A DNA stretch of 64,000 nucleotides from Amblyornis subalaris (Eukaryota; Chordata; Aves; Passeriformes; Ptilonorhynchidae): contig JACAXG010000110.1 of NCBI GenBank assembly GCA_018881555.1, positions 1,557,474 to 1,621,473 of the forward strand, in the 5' to 3' direction. Shown piece by piece: positions 1-14,438 of this stretch. Below the pieces are notes generated by a model. That model worked only from the letters and a program-made list of their open reading frames with translations, was not told the DNA's origin and ran no database searches. The translations under genes were made by a program, and so were the position numbers. Numbering within the stretch: the stretch's first letter is position 1; each line of letters opens with the position of its first letter.

Positions 1-2475
1 GGCATTTTGCAGTGTAAGCCTCTGCAGGATGACACTAGCAGCAGCACAGTGCATCTCTCTGGTGCAGTTGCAGAAGGAACCCTAAAAAAGTGGTGGAGCC
101 ATGGCCCTGCTGTTTAACAAATGTGTATAAAATGCATTGTGATTAAAAAAACAGGAAACATAAAGATCCTAAGGGATGTCTGACAAAAAAAGGAAACATT
201 TCAAGCAAAGCTAGTGATGATTTCTTATGATACAGTAATGCCAAAATGACCTCTGCAAAATTGCCTCTTGTATTTTGAAGAATGCAAAACTTTCTTAGCT
301 CTCTCCAGTTAAAAATGTTTAATTAAAAGATCTTCTTCTGTTTTCTGAGGAAACAAAAAGAACTTAGATCTGTCAAATGGTGACAGGTTTACTTAATGTG
401 TTCTCAGCATGAGCCTTAAAACAGTGTGGTAGGTAACACGGTGAAAGTGACTGCATGACAGTAAAAGTCTGCATAATTACCATGATGCAAGTTCTCTCTT
501 TTCCTAAAGACAGGGAAAAGGCGTGGAGGCAGAATGACAGGAAAATAGGAATCGCATTAAGAGTGAAATGACATGCCAAAGAGTAAAACTGAACTGAAGA
601 GGGTATAAGCAAGCCTGAAATTTGGGAAGTTTGTATCTAATATTTCTGGCCTTTTCTTGATTTACATAATGAATAGACATCACTGGTTCAGTGCTCAGTT
701 TCCTCCTCAGGCACCAGCCCTTGGCAATTAAACAGTAGCTGATCAATACACAGACTTCAACAACCAGCTGAGAAGGATATGGGAACTATGAAAAGGACAG
801 ACCCCCCAGGTTACAGAAAGGATTGCTGCAAGATGGTGTGGAACTGCACTTAAGAGAAAATGCTTAATCATATTTTGAACTCCCAGAGCTGGGCTATCAG
901 CAAAGCAAGAGCTAGAGTGAGCAGTGAGCTGGGCTGCCTGTGGGTCTTGATCTTTCCAGTCTTTCTGAGTGCTTAGAGGTAGGTGGGTATAACACAAGAA
1001 GTTGAAGCACAAAGAGGTATCTTTTCCCTGTAAAACAATGCAAGTACTAAAGGATCCGATTTTCTGTCACTTAGGGCTGTATATACAGGCAAAGCAAGTG
1101 CTGGCACTTTGGGGTCATACACTTGGCAGTGGTTCAGGGCAACGGCTGTTCATACTCGAGATACATTTGTTTGAGAGGTTTGCTTTGGCTGTGGGGTTAT
1201 GAGAGGAATGTGAATGCAATCTGGTCTCCCTATATACCACCCTGTCTTTCAGCAAAGCAGGGCCTTGATGGGTGGGTGAGTGTTCCTGACATCTGGGAAA
1301 AGCAGTCGCCGGCAGTCTGTAAGTGTTGTGTCAATGTAAACAGCCTTGTGGTGTCATGCCCCACCTACTGCATGAGCTTAGTCTGCCGTGGGAAGGAGAC
1401 ACACAGACTCTGAATGGAGGAAAGCTAGAGATGGTTTATGAAAGCTACCTTGTTTTGCAGAAGCTATGCAGAAGAGAAAAGCTGTGTCCTTTGTTTGACC
1501 CAACTTGCTGTGAGCATTGCTTCTGTAGTAAAAGAAATAGGAGAACTAATTCCATTCCTAGCTGTAAATTCAGTTTTCTAGAAGTGAAACAAAGTGAAAG
1601 AGCTCTCTCATACAGGAAGCAACAATACTGCAATAAACAGTGAACAATTTCATTTCACTTATCCCTTCTGCCTCAGGCTCTTAAATGAAGGAAGAGAACT
1701 TCTGAGCTGCCAGTTCCAGTCCTGTTGAAGGGATGTGCAATCATCATGTTTGTAAACTGGTCAGGCTCCAATTTAAAATTGATTGTTTCTGATTGGTACT
1801 ACTCCTTAGGGGAAGCTTACTTCATATCTGTGCATGTCTGACAGCTATTTGTGTGAAAGTGTATATGTCAAGTCTGTTTTATCTTTTGGAATAATTTGGA
1901 GGCAGAATTATAAAGGAATACCTACAAATGACTTTGTTCTTCTTTTCTAGTATTCATTACAGAGCAATGTAATTTTGCAAGACACCTCTTTGTTTAATTT
2001 CTTGTCTTTGGAGTCATTGTGGCAATGACCCCTTGTTTCCATGTTTAATGAATCTTCAGAGGTTATCAATATTCTCTTCAAACACAATAGACTCTTGAGA
2101 TGATAAAAAGAATTTGAAGCATCCTTTCATGCAATGGTTCCATCACACTGCTCAACAGAGAAAGTCTGGATTTCCTTAATTTTATTGTGCTATGTTACAA
2201 GAGACATCACAAATGCATAGCAGGAGAAGCATTCACAATTCAATAATTTTTGCTGGGTGTAATGGCCTTTAGTGCTATCTCTTAGTAAGCATGGATAGGT
2301 AGTGAAAGGCAAAACCCAGCTTATGTCCAGTATTTCCTAACAGCTCTTGGCGGCCCTCTGCCACTGTTTTTCTCAGTCTTTTCCCATCTGTGGTTATTGA
2401 GGTACCTAGAATTTCTCACTGACTAGGAAATCATCAGCATTAATACTGAATATGACTTAAACAATGCCCATGGTC
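1..2475. other. Unique non-coding DNA, no gene seen
   Basis: Mixed AT-rich sequence with no recognised repeat family. Open frames stay at or below about 106 codons, overlap one another on both strands and resemble no protein I know, so I read them as chance. It could be intergenic or intronic. I see no tandem repeat of note. Confidence 0.6.
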
Positions 2476-2750
2476 ATAGAATCAGAGCCATAGGATTGTA
2501 GAATCATAGAATGGTTTGGGTTGGAATGGACCTTAAAAATCATCTTGTTCCAAAACCCCCTGCCATGAGCAGGGGACACCTTCCCCTAGACCAGGTTGCT
2601 CAAAGCCCTGTCCAACTTGGCCTTGAACACTGCCAGGGATGGAGCACCCACAGCTTCCCTGGGCAACCTGGCCAAGTGCCTCACCACCCTCACAGTGAAG
2701 ACTTTCTCCCTAGTACCCAATCTAAACCTACTCTCTTTCTTTTTAAGGCC
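2476..2750 (-). mobile_element. CR1 LINE 3' fragment (minus strand)
   Basis: The left edge carries the complement of the CR1 3' terminal repeat (AGAATCATAGAATGG at about 2500-2515), followed by the typical CR1 3' UTR in reverse: GGTTTGGGTTGGAATGG, GACCAGGTTGCTCAAAGCCC and TGCCTCACCACCCTCACAG. Read on the minus strand, the right half still encodes the end of the CR1 ORF2 protein, with a motif like RHLARLPREAV followed by SLAVFK. The copy is 5'-truncated at about 2750, as nearly all CR1 copies are. The extra AGAATCAGAGCCATAGG to the left is probably a degenerate extension of the 8-mer tail. It is not functional. Family is confident, subfamily unknown. Confidence 0.93.
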
Positions 2751-5700
2751 TGAGTGAGACAGTGAATGGAAGCGAGTATTGTCAGCTTGGTCCAAAAAGC
2801 CATGCTCCAAGCACCACACACAAGTTAGTCGTGGAGCTGGGGCTGTTGTTCCCAAAGGTCAAATAAGCATATGGTTATCAGCCCTTCTCCAGTGAACCCC
2901 CCTTGTATGGAAAGTAGATCTTGTCCCTTTATCTTCCCCTTCACTATTTTTTTCCATACAAAACCTGGCTATGAGTTCTGTGAGGGCTGCTTAAACTTGT
3001 CTGTGCCTCATGGTGACACAAATCCAGTAATGCATTTTTTCTTAACTGAGTTTCTGAATCATGAGGAGTTAGAAAAAAATAACACACACATCACAGATCT
3101 GAAACTCTGATAAGTTTCTGAGTAGTGTTGAGTAGGCTTTGTACATCTTTTTACATCAAGTTCTCACTTATGGTACTGGATAAGCTTAGCATAAAAAAAA
3201 GAAGCAGTTAATAGAGGGAAAAATCCAAGAAAGGTCATATTTCTTTACATTACTTTCTTACAACTTATTTAAAGGAGAGGGTTTTTTCAATTAAAGTAAT
3301 TTAAAAAGTGAAAATTATAGTGCAGGCCAGAAGCAATTAATGTGCATCCTGTACTAGTTCATCTGCTCACCTCAAGAAAGTTTATCTTCAGAGATCAAAA
3401 GACAAAAGTCAGACTCAGAAATATATTCTCTCACGTCACCTTCCATACTTTAAAGAGCAAATCTCAAAGCTGAAGGAGATTCTGATGCTCTTGTTGAAAT
3501 ACCTTTTTAGGAGCTCTAGGGAGTTTGATGGAACCATCACTGTCTTTGTGAAAGTAGAGATATAAGATGGAAGGGTTGAGATTTGCTGTAGCTTCAAATG
3601 CGCAAATCAAACCAACACCACTTTCCTGATTGTTATTAACCCATTTCAAAAGGGAAAAATATAGTGAGACATTTCCAAGTCACTTACAAAGGCCAGAAAT
3701 TTTTTGTTTGAGAATGCCTTTTCAGAGATCACTGCACAATGAAGCTGTGGGATTTCAACCGATGCTGGTAAAGAAAGGCACTTGACTGCCTTTGCATCTA
3801 ACAAGCTATAATTCACAGTGCCAATTACAGGAAGCAGCAGTGTTTTGAATAGTCATGTTATAGTTTAAACTCTTTGTGCTGATCTGTAACCCTTTGTCCA
3901 CATACTGCAGGTTGAAGAGCTTCTTGACAGTAGTTTCTTTTTTGATAGAAAAATATTTCATTTAGCTTCTCTTTCCATAACATCTACTAGAAAATAATTT
4001 TTTGAAATAGAAAAAACCAAACTACTATACTTTTCTAACATGTATTTCCTTAGATAAAACCATATTTATTCTCTAAGTAGACATGAATAGGATATTATTT
4101 ATATTCACAGAAATGTTCTCTGGTTTTAGTAACCAATTTAAAAAAAAAAGCATATTTTAAAATTCTTATGAAAAACTTAAAATGAAAGAACACTCCAGCT
4201 CAGTGCAGCTCGACAGTCCTGGCACTCTGAAAAGTGACAGCCAAGAGGTGGAGTAGAGAGCAGGTCATACAGAGCCAGCAAGGTGCCCTCCTTTTCAGCT
4301 TTTGGATACTCTTAGGTTTTGTGCTCCTGTCCTCCCTCACTCCCCTTTCAAGGAAGGCTAGGCAAAGCTGACACACTTCCACAAGATGTTCTTATGTGTT
4401 AACATTTTCAGAGAAAAAGTGCTGTCAAAAGTTCTTCGTTCATCTCTATATCTAAGTCTACTTGTGGTTTATATTGTCTAACGATAATGTAATAATTGAC
4501 ATAATTGAATTGCTCATAAAAGCTATTATGACTGAATTTCCCAGACACAGAGATACTGAATTGCTTCAACAACAAAACATAAAACCACTACAGAGATTAA
4601 TAAAGCTATCAAACCTGAGCTGGAATTCTGCAGCCAACAGAATTTTTCAATTTGGCTGCAACAGAATTTGAAATTATGCTGACATTTTCAAATCTGGCTT
4701 CCTGATGCCAGGCACACACTCTTTTGGCAGACAGCTATACAATCACTGCCTTGAGTGACTTATTGTTTTGGAAAATCTGTCCCACATCTCTCAAAGTAAG
4801 AACTTCATGACACTGCAGAAGCCTGAGGTCGAAAAAGTAGGCTTTGCTACCCAAGCCTGCAAGAATTCATCCTATGTACAACTCCAGATATTTCACACCC
4901 AAAAGCAGGTGCTCCATTGGTGATGAATTTTGAGTGGCCCTCTCCACCCATGTTGTTCACGGAGCTGCTGGAGGCCGAGGGCAGGGCCCAGATGGGGCAT
5001 ACCCAGCAAGCTTCCCCACCTCAGGCATTGGAAAAGGCTTATGGCTGCATCTCCTAACACACTGTTTTGTCAGGCTGTGGAGTGTGTTGGGGTGAGGACC
5101 CAGCCAAGGTTCCTTGCCCTGAGGGCACTGAGACATGGACTCTTCACCCCAGCAGGGTAGGGGCGTCCTGCGTCCCACCCAGCTCCCCACATCTCAGTGA
5201 GGGGCTGGGATTTTATGTTTATTACCTCACAGTGACACCTGCTGGAAAAAGACCTTCATTTAGGCAATGAAGATTTATTTTTACTAGGAATTAAACATTC
5301 ACTGGATGCTAGGAACAGGACATTATGTGAGGCAAGGGTAATAAAAAAGACTAGTGCAAATGGAAAATACCAGCAGAGCATTAAAGAACTTTCTGAGAAC
5401 AGCACTGCAATCCTGTAAAGCAGCCTGTTGTGATTTTCTGAAAACAGGTACTGATTGACCACAGTTTTACACCCAAAGTCCAGCACCATTTGAGTCCCAG
5501 AGCAGACCTCAGAAGAATGCGCTGTTTCTCTGCACAATGATTTCTGAGGATACTGAAGTCATCTTCCAGACATCTAGTAGGGTTTAATCAAAGTATGGAA
5601 CAGGTTTTTCTCCCATTCCCATATTTTAGGAACCCGTTCTTTCATTTATGAAAGGCGTATATCTCACTGGGAGTTTGTGTGGACTTTCTCAGCATCCCAA

Positions 5701-7106
5701 GAGATTCCGAAAGCAAAAGGAAGGTAGGGAGGAAATCTGCCACAGTGCATTCAGAAAAGCTATTCTTCCAACATAGGTGCGTAGCATTTAACAAACCAAG
5801 GCTGAATGGGCTTCTCCCACTCAAGAAATAACCACTAGGTGTCACTAAATGCCAGAGATTGTCAATAGTGGTCCCAAGGGGTACATCAAAGCAAAAACAC
5901 TGCATATTTATTATATACACTACCTTATTACTATGGTTTTTTGCAATGACCAAAGTGTGAGGCCATTTTAGCTTTTAGCAAGATTTGCATTTGTTTTGGG
6001 AAATACCTCTGGTTTCCAAGTGGCACACATCAACCTTCATCTTTCCAATTTTAATGGATATACTTTATTTTATGGACAACATGAGTGAAATAATCTTGGT
6101 GTGTATAAGCTGTTAAATTCTACATGTTTACCTTTGAAAGGAGCTACTTTAGTCTCAGGATTGAAATAATGATGGTGTTTTATCTGGTTTTCCTACCATC
6201 TGTACTCAGAGGTGGCAATCAGAGGAACTCTAATCAGTGTCTTGTGCAGTCAAATTAAAAGCTGACCCAACCGTCTCTGCTTTTAGAATACTTTTGTATG
6301 TGCAATACAACACATACAGAAGTGTTAAAACTAAGGCTGGCAATGAAGCTGCAAACACAGCTTTGCCTGACTGTCCTATAAATTTTAGAGCAAGCATGAT
6401 AGGGACCAAATTTTTCGTAAGTCTGGTTTCTCTCTCTGACTCAGTTGTCATTTCCTTTAGCACTGTGGAAAGACACAGAGAGAAAGCAGAGTTTGAGTGG
6501 CCTAACTGATTTTGAGAGGTGAAGCCAAGGTCTTCCAGCAACCTCCTAAAGCCAGCTCTGCTCACTTCCCTAACCCAGCCATTGGTCTTTCTTCAGAAAG
6601 GAAGGATGTAGAGTCAGGATGTCATTGTGAACAACCAGAAAGCAGAACTAATCAACAAACACAGGGTATGTAACTACCTCTGCCTCTAGCATCCGTAAAA
6701 TGTCTCAGCAACAGGGATCTCTCCTGGACCTACTGATGCTGGGCTCTGACACATGGCCCTGGGCAGAGCTCAGTAAGGCACAGCTTCCTTAAACTGGCAA
6801 TGCTGATGATCTCCTGGGAAAAGCTCTGAAGATATTTGTATTTCTTCAGTCAAGTATTTTGTGCCAAAGGCAGGATGGAAGTGTGTGCTGGGGCAGGAAA
6901 TAACAAAGTGAAAAGTGAATAGCCATTCCTTCTACTGAAGGAACAAAAGCTCTGCAGAAGAAAAAGTAGTTTGTGCCTATTGGTAATGACTGCTTCATAA
7001 TGGATGCAAGGAAATTGTGCTGAGATTACCTGCTCATCTTTTGTTCTTCGTCACACAATGGGAATATTTTCCGAGTTTTTTCTTTGCCAAAAGTAAATTT
7101 TTAAAA

Positions 7107-7118
7107 ATATATATATAT
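7107..7118. repeat. Short (AT)6 run
   Basis: Six AT units flanked by A/T-rich DNA. It is short and probably of no functional weight. Confidence 0.9.
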
Positions 7119-8234
7119 TCCCATTTATATTCGGTTCAACCTCTTCTCCTCTGAGGAAAAAAATTCTCTCTCTAGAATCCCACATTTTATAATTACAGTT
7201 TTCTCTGGCAGGGAGTAATAAGAGTAAGCCTCTCATTGCTCTGGTCATTTAGTTTGTCCATACTTTGCATCCCCACTCAGACAAATTGTTTTTAATTTGA
7301 TCTTCAATGTAGTCTTCTCATGTACAGAGCAGTAAAATTATTTCTGGCACAGCTTTTTCCACATAGAAAATGAATATGACTTTATCTCATGTACCTCGTG
7401 TTCTAAGGTTTAATACATGCATGTTTGCAGAGTGTATTGAAGATGAAAAGCAGTATATTATAAGCAATACCTTCTACTACTTTGATCATAAAAGGCACAT
7501 TAGTGCTTTTCCTCATCCCTCAAATAAGCAGTGGTGCTATTCCTTCCTAGACATCCATCAAAAATATATCTATAAAACCGGAAGAAAAATAATTATAAGA
7601 TAAGGCATCATAAATAAACAAATACAGAAGTAAATTATTTCAAGATGACAATTGAAATCTCTCTCACCAGCTTCTTTTGATCTCCTTGAGGCTCATTAAA
7701 TTGTGGGTGGCAGACCCCGCTTCCAGATTTGAGAAAGAAGCTACAGTGCTTCTGAAGTGCAAGCAAAAGTTTCAAAGGTAATGAGGCTTGGGACCTATAG
7801 GGAGAAAGTATAGGTTGATTTGCATGCATTTTCCACCTCCCCTGCTGCTTATTTGCATTGTTCTTCATTTTCCAGCCAGCTCAGAAATCCTCAGCTGATT
7901 TGTTAATATTTGCACAGTGCTCATAAGCATTACCGATAGTCTTCAGGTAGACAGGGAGGAAAAGCACTGGCCCAGTGAACTTCCAATCAAATTACTTGAG
8001 TTGTGACACTCTCATTTTCATCTGCTCCTTATTCTGCATGAGCATCAAGGATTTTCCATAGCAACTGTGAATGATAAATTCACAAAAATGAGTTCTAAAT
8101 TGAAAGCCTGTAATTGAAAGGAAATGGTGAAAATCTGCTTCCTTAGGTTCTATCAGTAAGGGATATAGACATCCTCTGTTTTTCTGTGTATATCCTGGTT
8201 TATTTTTCTCTCTTTTGTTTCTGTTGGCATTTAC

Positions 8235-8247
8235 TTTTTTTTTTTTT
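8235..8247. repeat. Poly-T run of 13
   Basis: Thirteen consecutive T, ending in CCC. No retrocopy body is recognisable on either side, so I do not interpret it as the poly(A) tail of a minus-strand processed pseudogene. Confidence 0.85.
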
Positions 8248-11200
8248 CCCTTCATATTCCTTTGCTGATTAGAGTTGAGGTATGCAACAAATCAAAGATC
8301 TATGTAAGCAGTGATGTGGAACTGCCTCAGCAGATATGCTAAAAGCAAAATAGTTCTTTGGCTCCTGATTGACTGCCTTTGCCTAACTTGTGTTACATGC
8401 TGTGCTAGTTAGCTTTGTGGGCCGGTGCTAAGCACTGACGGAAGTGAGACCCCCTGCACCTGGAATGGACTCCCATGGCAAGGAACGCTTGCAAATTTGA
8501 GCCCTATATTATGGACAACAAGTAGTATCTCAATGCATGTTCACAAAAGTGAAGAAAATTATTTCAACATCTTACATAAGATAAAAGAGACAAGCAAATT
8601 CTAACTCTCATAAACAGCCTACATTACAACCAAGTTAATTACTAAGTGCTCTGTAATAGTGTTCGGATGCCTGTTCTGAACAATTTTTTTCCAGGACAGT
8701 TGTCTTAAACAAGGATACTCCAAATAACATGCTGGAGTGTCATAAATGAAGACTACGGACTAACTCATGGCTGCTGCATGCCCGCGACATCTTACAGCAC
8801 AGAATGTGAGGACTTGCTGTTGTGGTGGGCAGCTGTGCCTGTGGGAGCCCATCCTGCCACGTGGCATCAGGACGGCTCACAGCTCACAGGCACATGGCAA
8901 ACACCTGCGCATAGAGCAACCTAAAATGAGTTGAACCATGCTACTCCTTTGGCAAAGGAAAGTGATTGAGAAATGTGCAAAGCAGATTAATTTAATACTT
9001 GTTTTTATTGTGAGCGACTTTTCACATGCTGTTGAAAATCTGTGAAGGAGTTTCTAATGGCAGACAGAGTTACAAGAAGACAGGAGAGGGTGAAGAGAGA
9101 TGTTCACCTCTGCACAGCAATACTAGTATGGAAGATTTTTGTGTAGACTGCATCATCTCTTCGTATATAAGCCCCCGCTGAGACTGAATCCTAACTGGGA
9201 CAAAAGCACAGCACAAAGAAGCTGATACTGCTTAAATCTGTGCTAGATTACTTTCTTCCTCTTTTCTTTCTATGGTTTGAGGAGTCAACACTAAGCATAT
9301 CATGTTCCCAGTATGCAGCACTTCTACAAAGCAAACAAAATTTCCTTCAAAACTACAAAGGAGCTCCTGAGCATTTGTTGTTATCAACAGAGTTTTTGAC
9401 AATAGACAAGAAGGAAAAGAGAAAATACATTTTGAGTAGCATTCCTACAGGTTTATGGAAGGTTCATTGTGAAACTACAGTACCTCCTATTAAGCCAAAT
9501 CACAAACAATCCATGAAATCAAAGACACAGCTATGAAACATATAATCAGCTGTTAAAAAAGAAAAAAATAAATCATGCTTGGAGAAGAACATTTTGCTTT
9601 ATAAAGGCAGAAACCAGCAGCTGCAAGTAGGGAAGCAAAAAGGCATTATCTTCTGTTTCCAAACAATATTTGTGTACAGGGACCTGAGATCTGAAAAGAT
9701 TTACAGCTTCCTTTTCTAAAAAACTACAATGTTTTGACACAAAATACAGATTAAAAATAATATAATGGCTAGAAGATTTTAACTATGAAGTGTTATGACC
9801 ACTTCCTAAACTCCTTGGTAGTAGCTGCTGCTGCTAGAGATGAGCATGTGGTTTGCTGAATGACATTGTGGGATGTCAGCTGTTTTTGTCTTCAGCAATA
9901 GCCCCTCAGTGATGAGCTGGGGCAATCAGAAGCCTATTTGAACCGAGGAAAAGAAGAATATCAAAAGGCAGATTGGAATTTGTATTCAAATGAATAGTGT
10001 GAAATCTCAAAGTGAGATTACCAGCGTAATGATAACACAGTCATCTCAAAAAACAAGACTTTTATTTTAGGATATGAAATTTCACCAAAAAAAGAGAATA
10101 AAGAGATCAGCCCCACCAAAACTGTAACTGTCAAATGGACAGTAAATCTTTAATATGAAACACTTCTTTACCTACTGTCGTGAAATTGGCAAATACGTTT
10201 GACAAGATTTTTATCTTTCTCCAAATATATAGCCTAATTTTTATCTATATCAAAAATTTTCTAGAATAAACAGATTCACAATTTTATATTTTTCCCAGAA
10301 CCTGAGACAAAGACACCAAAGGGATTTTTTTTAATTAATGTTGCTTAAAATAATTTTAGACTTACATTTGTGAATGAAAAAATATGAAAAGCATGCAATG
10401 TATGTAAGCAAGATGACTGGTTTATGATCTTCATTATTTGGTGACAAAAAGATTTGAGTATTTGCTTGTATTTATTTTGAATAAGATGCTATCTGTTCTT
10501 CTGTGGTTTGCAACAAAGGCTAAGTGTCTCTGGAGGGAGACTGAGAGAACAAACGTGAGTATAATGTAACATGTCTGAAGCTTTTCAGATGCTATGAAAA
10601 TGACCAGAACAGAAGGACCTCTATGGAACTAAACTGTAATATGCCTTTCCCACAATGGTACCAAGCTGTGTTACAGTTAAAAGTGACAGGCCAATAGGAT
10701 TTTTAGGTTACTGTATAGGTCTCTGAAATGTCACCTTTCTTTCAGACAAGTAAGTGTGCTTTCAGTTGTCTCCAATATTTTTTTTTCTTGGTAGATTACT
10801 AACTTTGAAAATACCTTTGTCCATCAATTCTAGTTTTTGGTGGAAAATCGGAGGCTACTTTTGAGTATTTAGTGGTGAGTGAACCCGAGTGAATTCCTCA
10901 GATTCTGGAAGAGAGCTGAACACTGACTATATCTGCCAGTAGGCATGGTCATGTACCTGCTATATGGGAATATGTGTATGTAGAGTTAACTTTTTGCTTT
11001 TCTTTAAAAAAAAGGGCAAATTTTGTGGCAAATTCCTTGTGGACTGTGCCAGTCCATGGACTACAGCCTGATTAATACTGTCTTAGAGATTGCTAGGGGT
11101 CAGAACAGTGTGATACTTATAACAAATTGTCTGTTTTACTCCAATGATGCACACATCTGTTGAACAATATTTAGAAAGTGTTTTTACACTTTGAAGTAAA

Positions 11201-13260
11201 ATCAGCCACAGAAAGAGCTAGTGCTGAGTTGCAGTCAGGCTGTGGAGTTTATTGCAGAAGGAATCCCTCTGTTTTGTCTACCACTACCCACCCCACTTTG
11301 AACAGAGCAGCTTGTGCTCCTGCTTTCAGAGCCACATACAGAGTCATATTTTGTAAATCCACAGTTGTCCAAGGGGATTCTTTGTTTTTCTAAGCATCGC
11401 TTGATTGTCATTGTTATTTCTCCAGTGGAAAACTCATTTTTTTTTCTGTTTTAACCCATTTCTTTTACTGGAAGAACAAAAGAAGACCAACATTTTTGCT
11501 CCTTTTGAAGTTGCCCTCAGAGCAAAATATGACCTTCTGCTTCACTAGCAGAACATCTGAGAAACTTTCCCCATTGATGTTAGCATGGAAAGCACACCCC
11601 AGTGACCAGACGAGTTGTCTCAGACTGACATGTGTTTCTGCTTCTGTGTGTGATTTATTCCTTCTTTATCTAGAGGAGCAGTCGTATCAGCATTCATGCC
11701 TTTTGTGGCTCACATGGTACCTTCCTGCTCTGTAACCAGTATGTCTCTGCTGTAGCACTCCACTCCTGACAGGTGACACATCTGGCAAAGAACCTGACCC
11801 ATCAAACTGCTCTATGCCCGAACTGCGCAAATTTCAGGACTAGGTAAGATATGTGTAAGATCCTAATTTATTGTAAAAAATGCGAATTCTTGTGCTCCTT
11901 CTGCTTCAAGTCCCTCTACCTCTTTATGCCTCAGATGTTGTTTGTCCTCTGTCTCCTGCATACATGCTACCCACATTCTACCTTCCTGAACAACACGACA
12001 TGTTGCAGGACTGACAGGGTGATTTCTGTGTACCAGTGAAAGAGTAGAATATCTGCCCTTGACTTGTTCTGCTAAAAAGAAACATTTTCTGTGTAAATCC
12101 CCAAGCTCTCATAGACTATTTTGTGTTGCATTTGGTAGAATAGAAAGAAGTAATACTTAAGTAACTGCAAAAAAGGGAAATGAAAGGACCCTAGCTGCAA
12201 GAACATAATGATTTTGTTATTTTAATTGCAAACATAACTATTTCATTATTTTAATTGCAAGCACCTTGATGTGGTATTGACAGAATTCAGGAGTTGGTTC
12301 TTCAAAATGTTTACCTGGGGACAGTTGAAAACAGCCAACTCTGTGGGAATGTGTATGTTTTGGTCTTTTTTTCTAACCAAAATTTGCAGCTGTGCATCCT
12401 GACCTGCTTCATGAGGGTAGCAGTTCGCAGGCCATCGGCTGAGCAATGCAGAGAACAACACAGCTCAGAGTGATGTGATCTCAGAAAGTGCTAATCCTGT
12501 GCACATTGACTCTTTCACTTGTACAAAATAGAAGGAATATTTCACATGTGTAGTCATGTTGCTGCGTGTGGATTATTACTGTGGATGTGACCAGTGTCTT
12601 TTGTAGTTTTGCATATTTGCATGCCAGCAGGCATCTGCACCTTGGCAAATACAGCTGAAAACAAGGTGTTGCAAACAAGTAAAGGAGCCTTCATGTATTG
12701 CTGCTATTGACAGCTATGTTCAGTGCACAAAGTTAACATGCAACATCTGCATTCAGAAAAACACTGTCAAGGAAGTACCTGACATAATTATTTGAACAGA
12801 TCAATTCTGCTTGTTCCTGCAACCTTACCCAGTTGACACAAACAAAGGGACTGAAAACCCAGCTTTGTTACCTTTGTTAGCTTTGTTATGCAGCCAGGTT
12901 ACCAACAATTGCTTGAATAAAACAAGAGAGATTCTGCAATCATTAGACTTTCAGAAAGATTCAGCTAATTTACATCACATTTACTGAATATTAGTCTTGC
13001 CTTCTTCATGTAGTATTAAATCAACAGCTTGCTCGGAAATAATAGCTGAGACAGGGAATGAGTAAGTCCCTTGTGTGCACCCAGTGCTGGTTACCTGAGT
13101 GATGCTTAGGCTAATGCACGTCTCATAGTGCAGAACAATTTGCCTTCTTTTGTGGAAAATGAACAAGTGCCTTCATCCTAATTCTCTGAGGTCATAGTTT
13201 TTTGTGCCCAACTTTCATCCAGTCAGAGAAGTATGGTTAATAGTCAGATCTATTAATTTG

Positions 13261-13287
13261 AATCAGATGAATCAGATGAATCAGATC
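13261..13287. repeat. 9-bp tandem repeat, 3 copies
   Basis: The unit AATCAGATG occurs three times in a row, the last ending in C rather than G. It is a minor microsatellite-like expansion in unique DNA. Confidence 0.9.
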
Positions 13288-14438
13288 AATAACTTGCTCT
13301 ACATTCTTTTAAGACTGTGATTATTTTTGTAATGGAAACAACCCTTGAGGGTCACTTTTCCCTCTAAGTTTCATTGTAACTTGAACAAAACTTGTATTGC
13401 CATCTAAATAGATAAACAATATTAGTGTATTTGCTTTTAAAAAACCCCCCATGTCTGCTATACAATAGATTATCCTGTTAAACTTCTACACCTGCTCTGG
13501 AAATTTGAAAATATATCTCTGATCTGCTGTAGCTGATTCATGTACCTTTCACAGGGTTCTTGGAAACAGAGCAAATCAATTTTTAATAAGAAACCACTGC
13601 AATATTAGTTCGGAGACACACACTAGAAAAATATCATAAAGCATGTAACAGGTAGGCTTCAGTCACTAATTCTTAATTACCACCTGGAGGAAAAAAAATA
13701 ATTTAAATTTCAGTAAACCTGCAGTACAGTTTAACATATGAATTTTAATTAAATATGTTGCATGACCAAATGAATGCACCAGAAATGCTGATGATTTTAA
13801 ATCCTTCTTCTGTACTGCCTATGTTAGAAAGAGTGAAGCATACTGCACTCACCATCTTAGAAAAGATTTATCCCTGCCGAGCCACCCCTCTGGGAACACA
13901 GAGGCGTGTCCCCTCCAGGGATGCAGTCCGGAGGCTCAGATCTCATGGCAGTATCTCACCACTGAGACTTCCTCAGGCAAACAAGTGTCACCACCTGGAA
14001 TTGTTGTCATTGCTGTGCCATACTCTGCCTTTGGAGGTTTCACACTGCTAACAGCTCTCAGCCACATTCTCTGGATTTCATGTGATCAAAACAGGAGGGC
14101 TGGCCACAGCTCAGGAGACACAAAAGCATGTGCTCAGATCCTTCTGAATTCAGTGGAGTATCAATGTGTGTTGAAGTGCTTTGTAGGAAAGGTATGGAAT
14201 TAGTTCTGAACTTAAAAGTTCATTACTGAGTTATTGAAAGGAGCTTCTGTAAGCAGACTGTTAACCTAAGTGAAAGCTGAGGTAGTCTTGATAGCAGAAC
14301 TTGGATTGGGATGATTCTGCTAATGTTCCATATGGCACCACAGCTGAACTCCATGGAACCATAGCTCAGCTGATTTTGGTACTGGAAGCATCTGTCATCT
14401 CACCTTTGACGGCAAAGAAACAGATTCATAACCATGGC

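Larger units (their letters stand above)
2751..14438. other. Unique non-coding DNA, no gene seen (11.7 kb)
   Basis: A long AT-rich stretch with no recognised LINE, LTR or DNA transposon. Small features are a 12-bp AT run at 7107-7118, a 13-T run at 8235-8247, and a 3-copy 9-mer at 13261-13287 (listed separately). About 4930-5200 is richer in G and C than its surroundings, but it lacks CpG density and codes for nothing recognisable. All open frames are under 100 codons and none resembles a known protein. Confidence 0.55.

Noticed and set aside
4930..5200. GC-richer block as a CpG island or exon
   Set aside because: CpG dinucleotides are sparse and the open frames on both strands (60-77 codons) resemble nothing.
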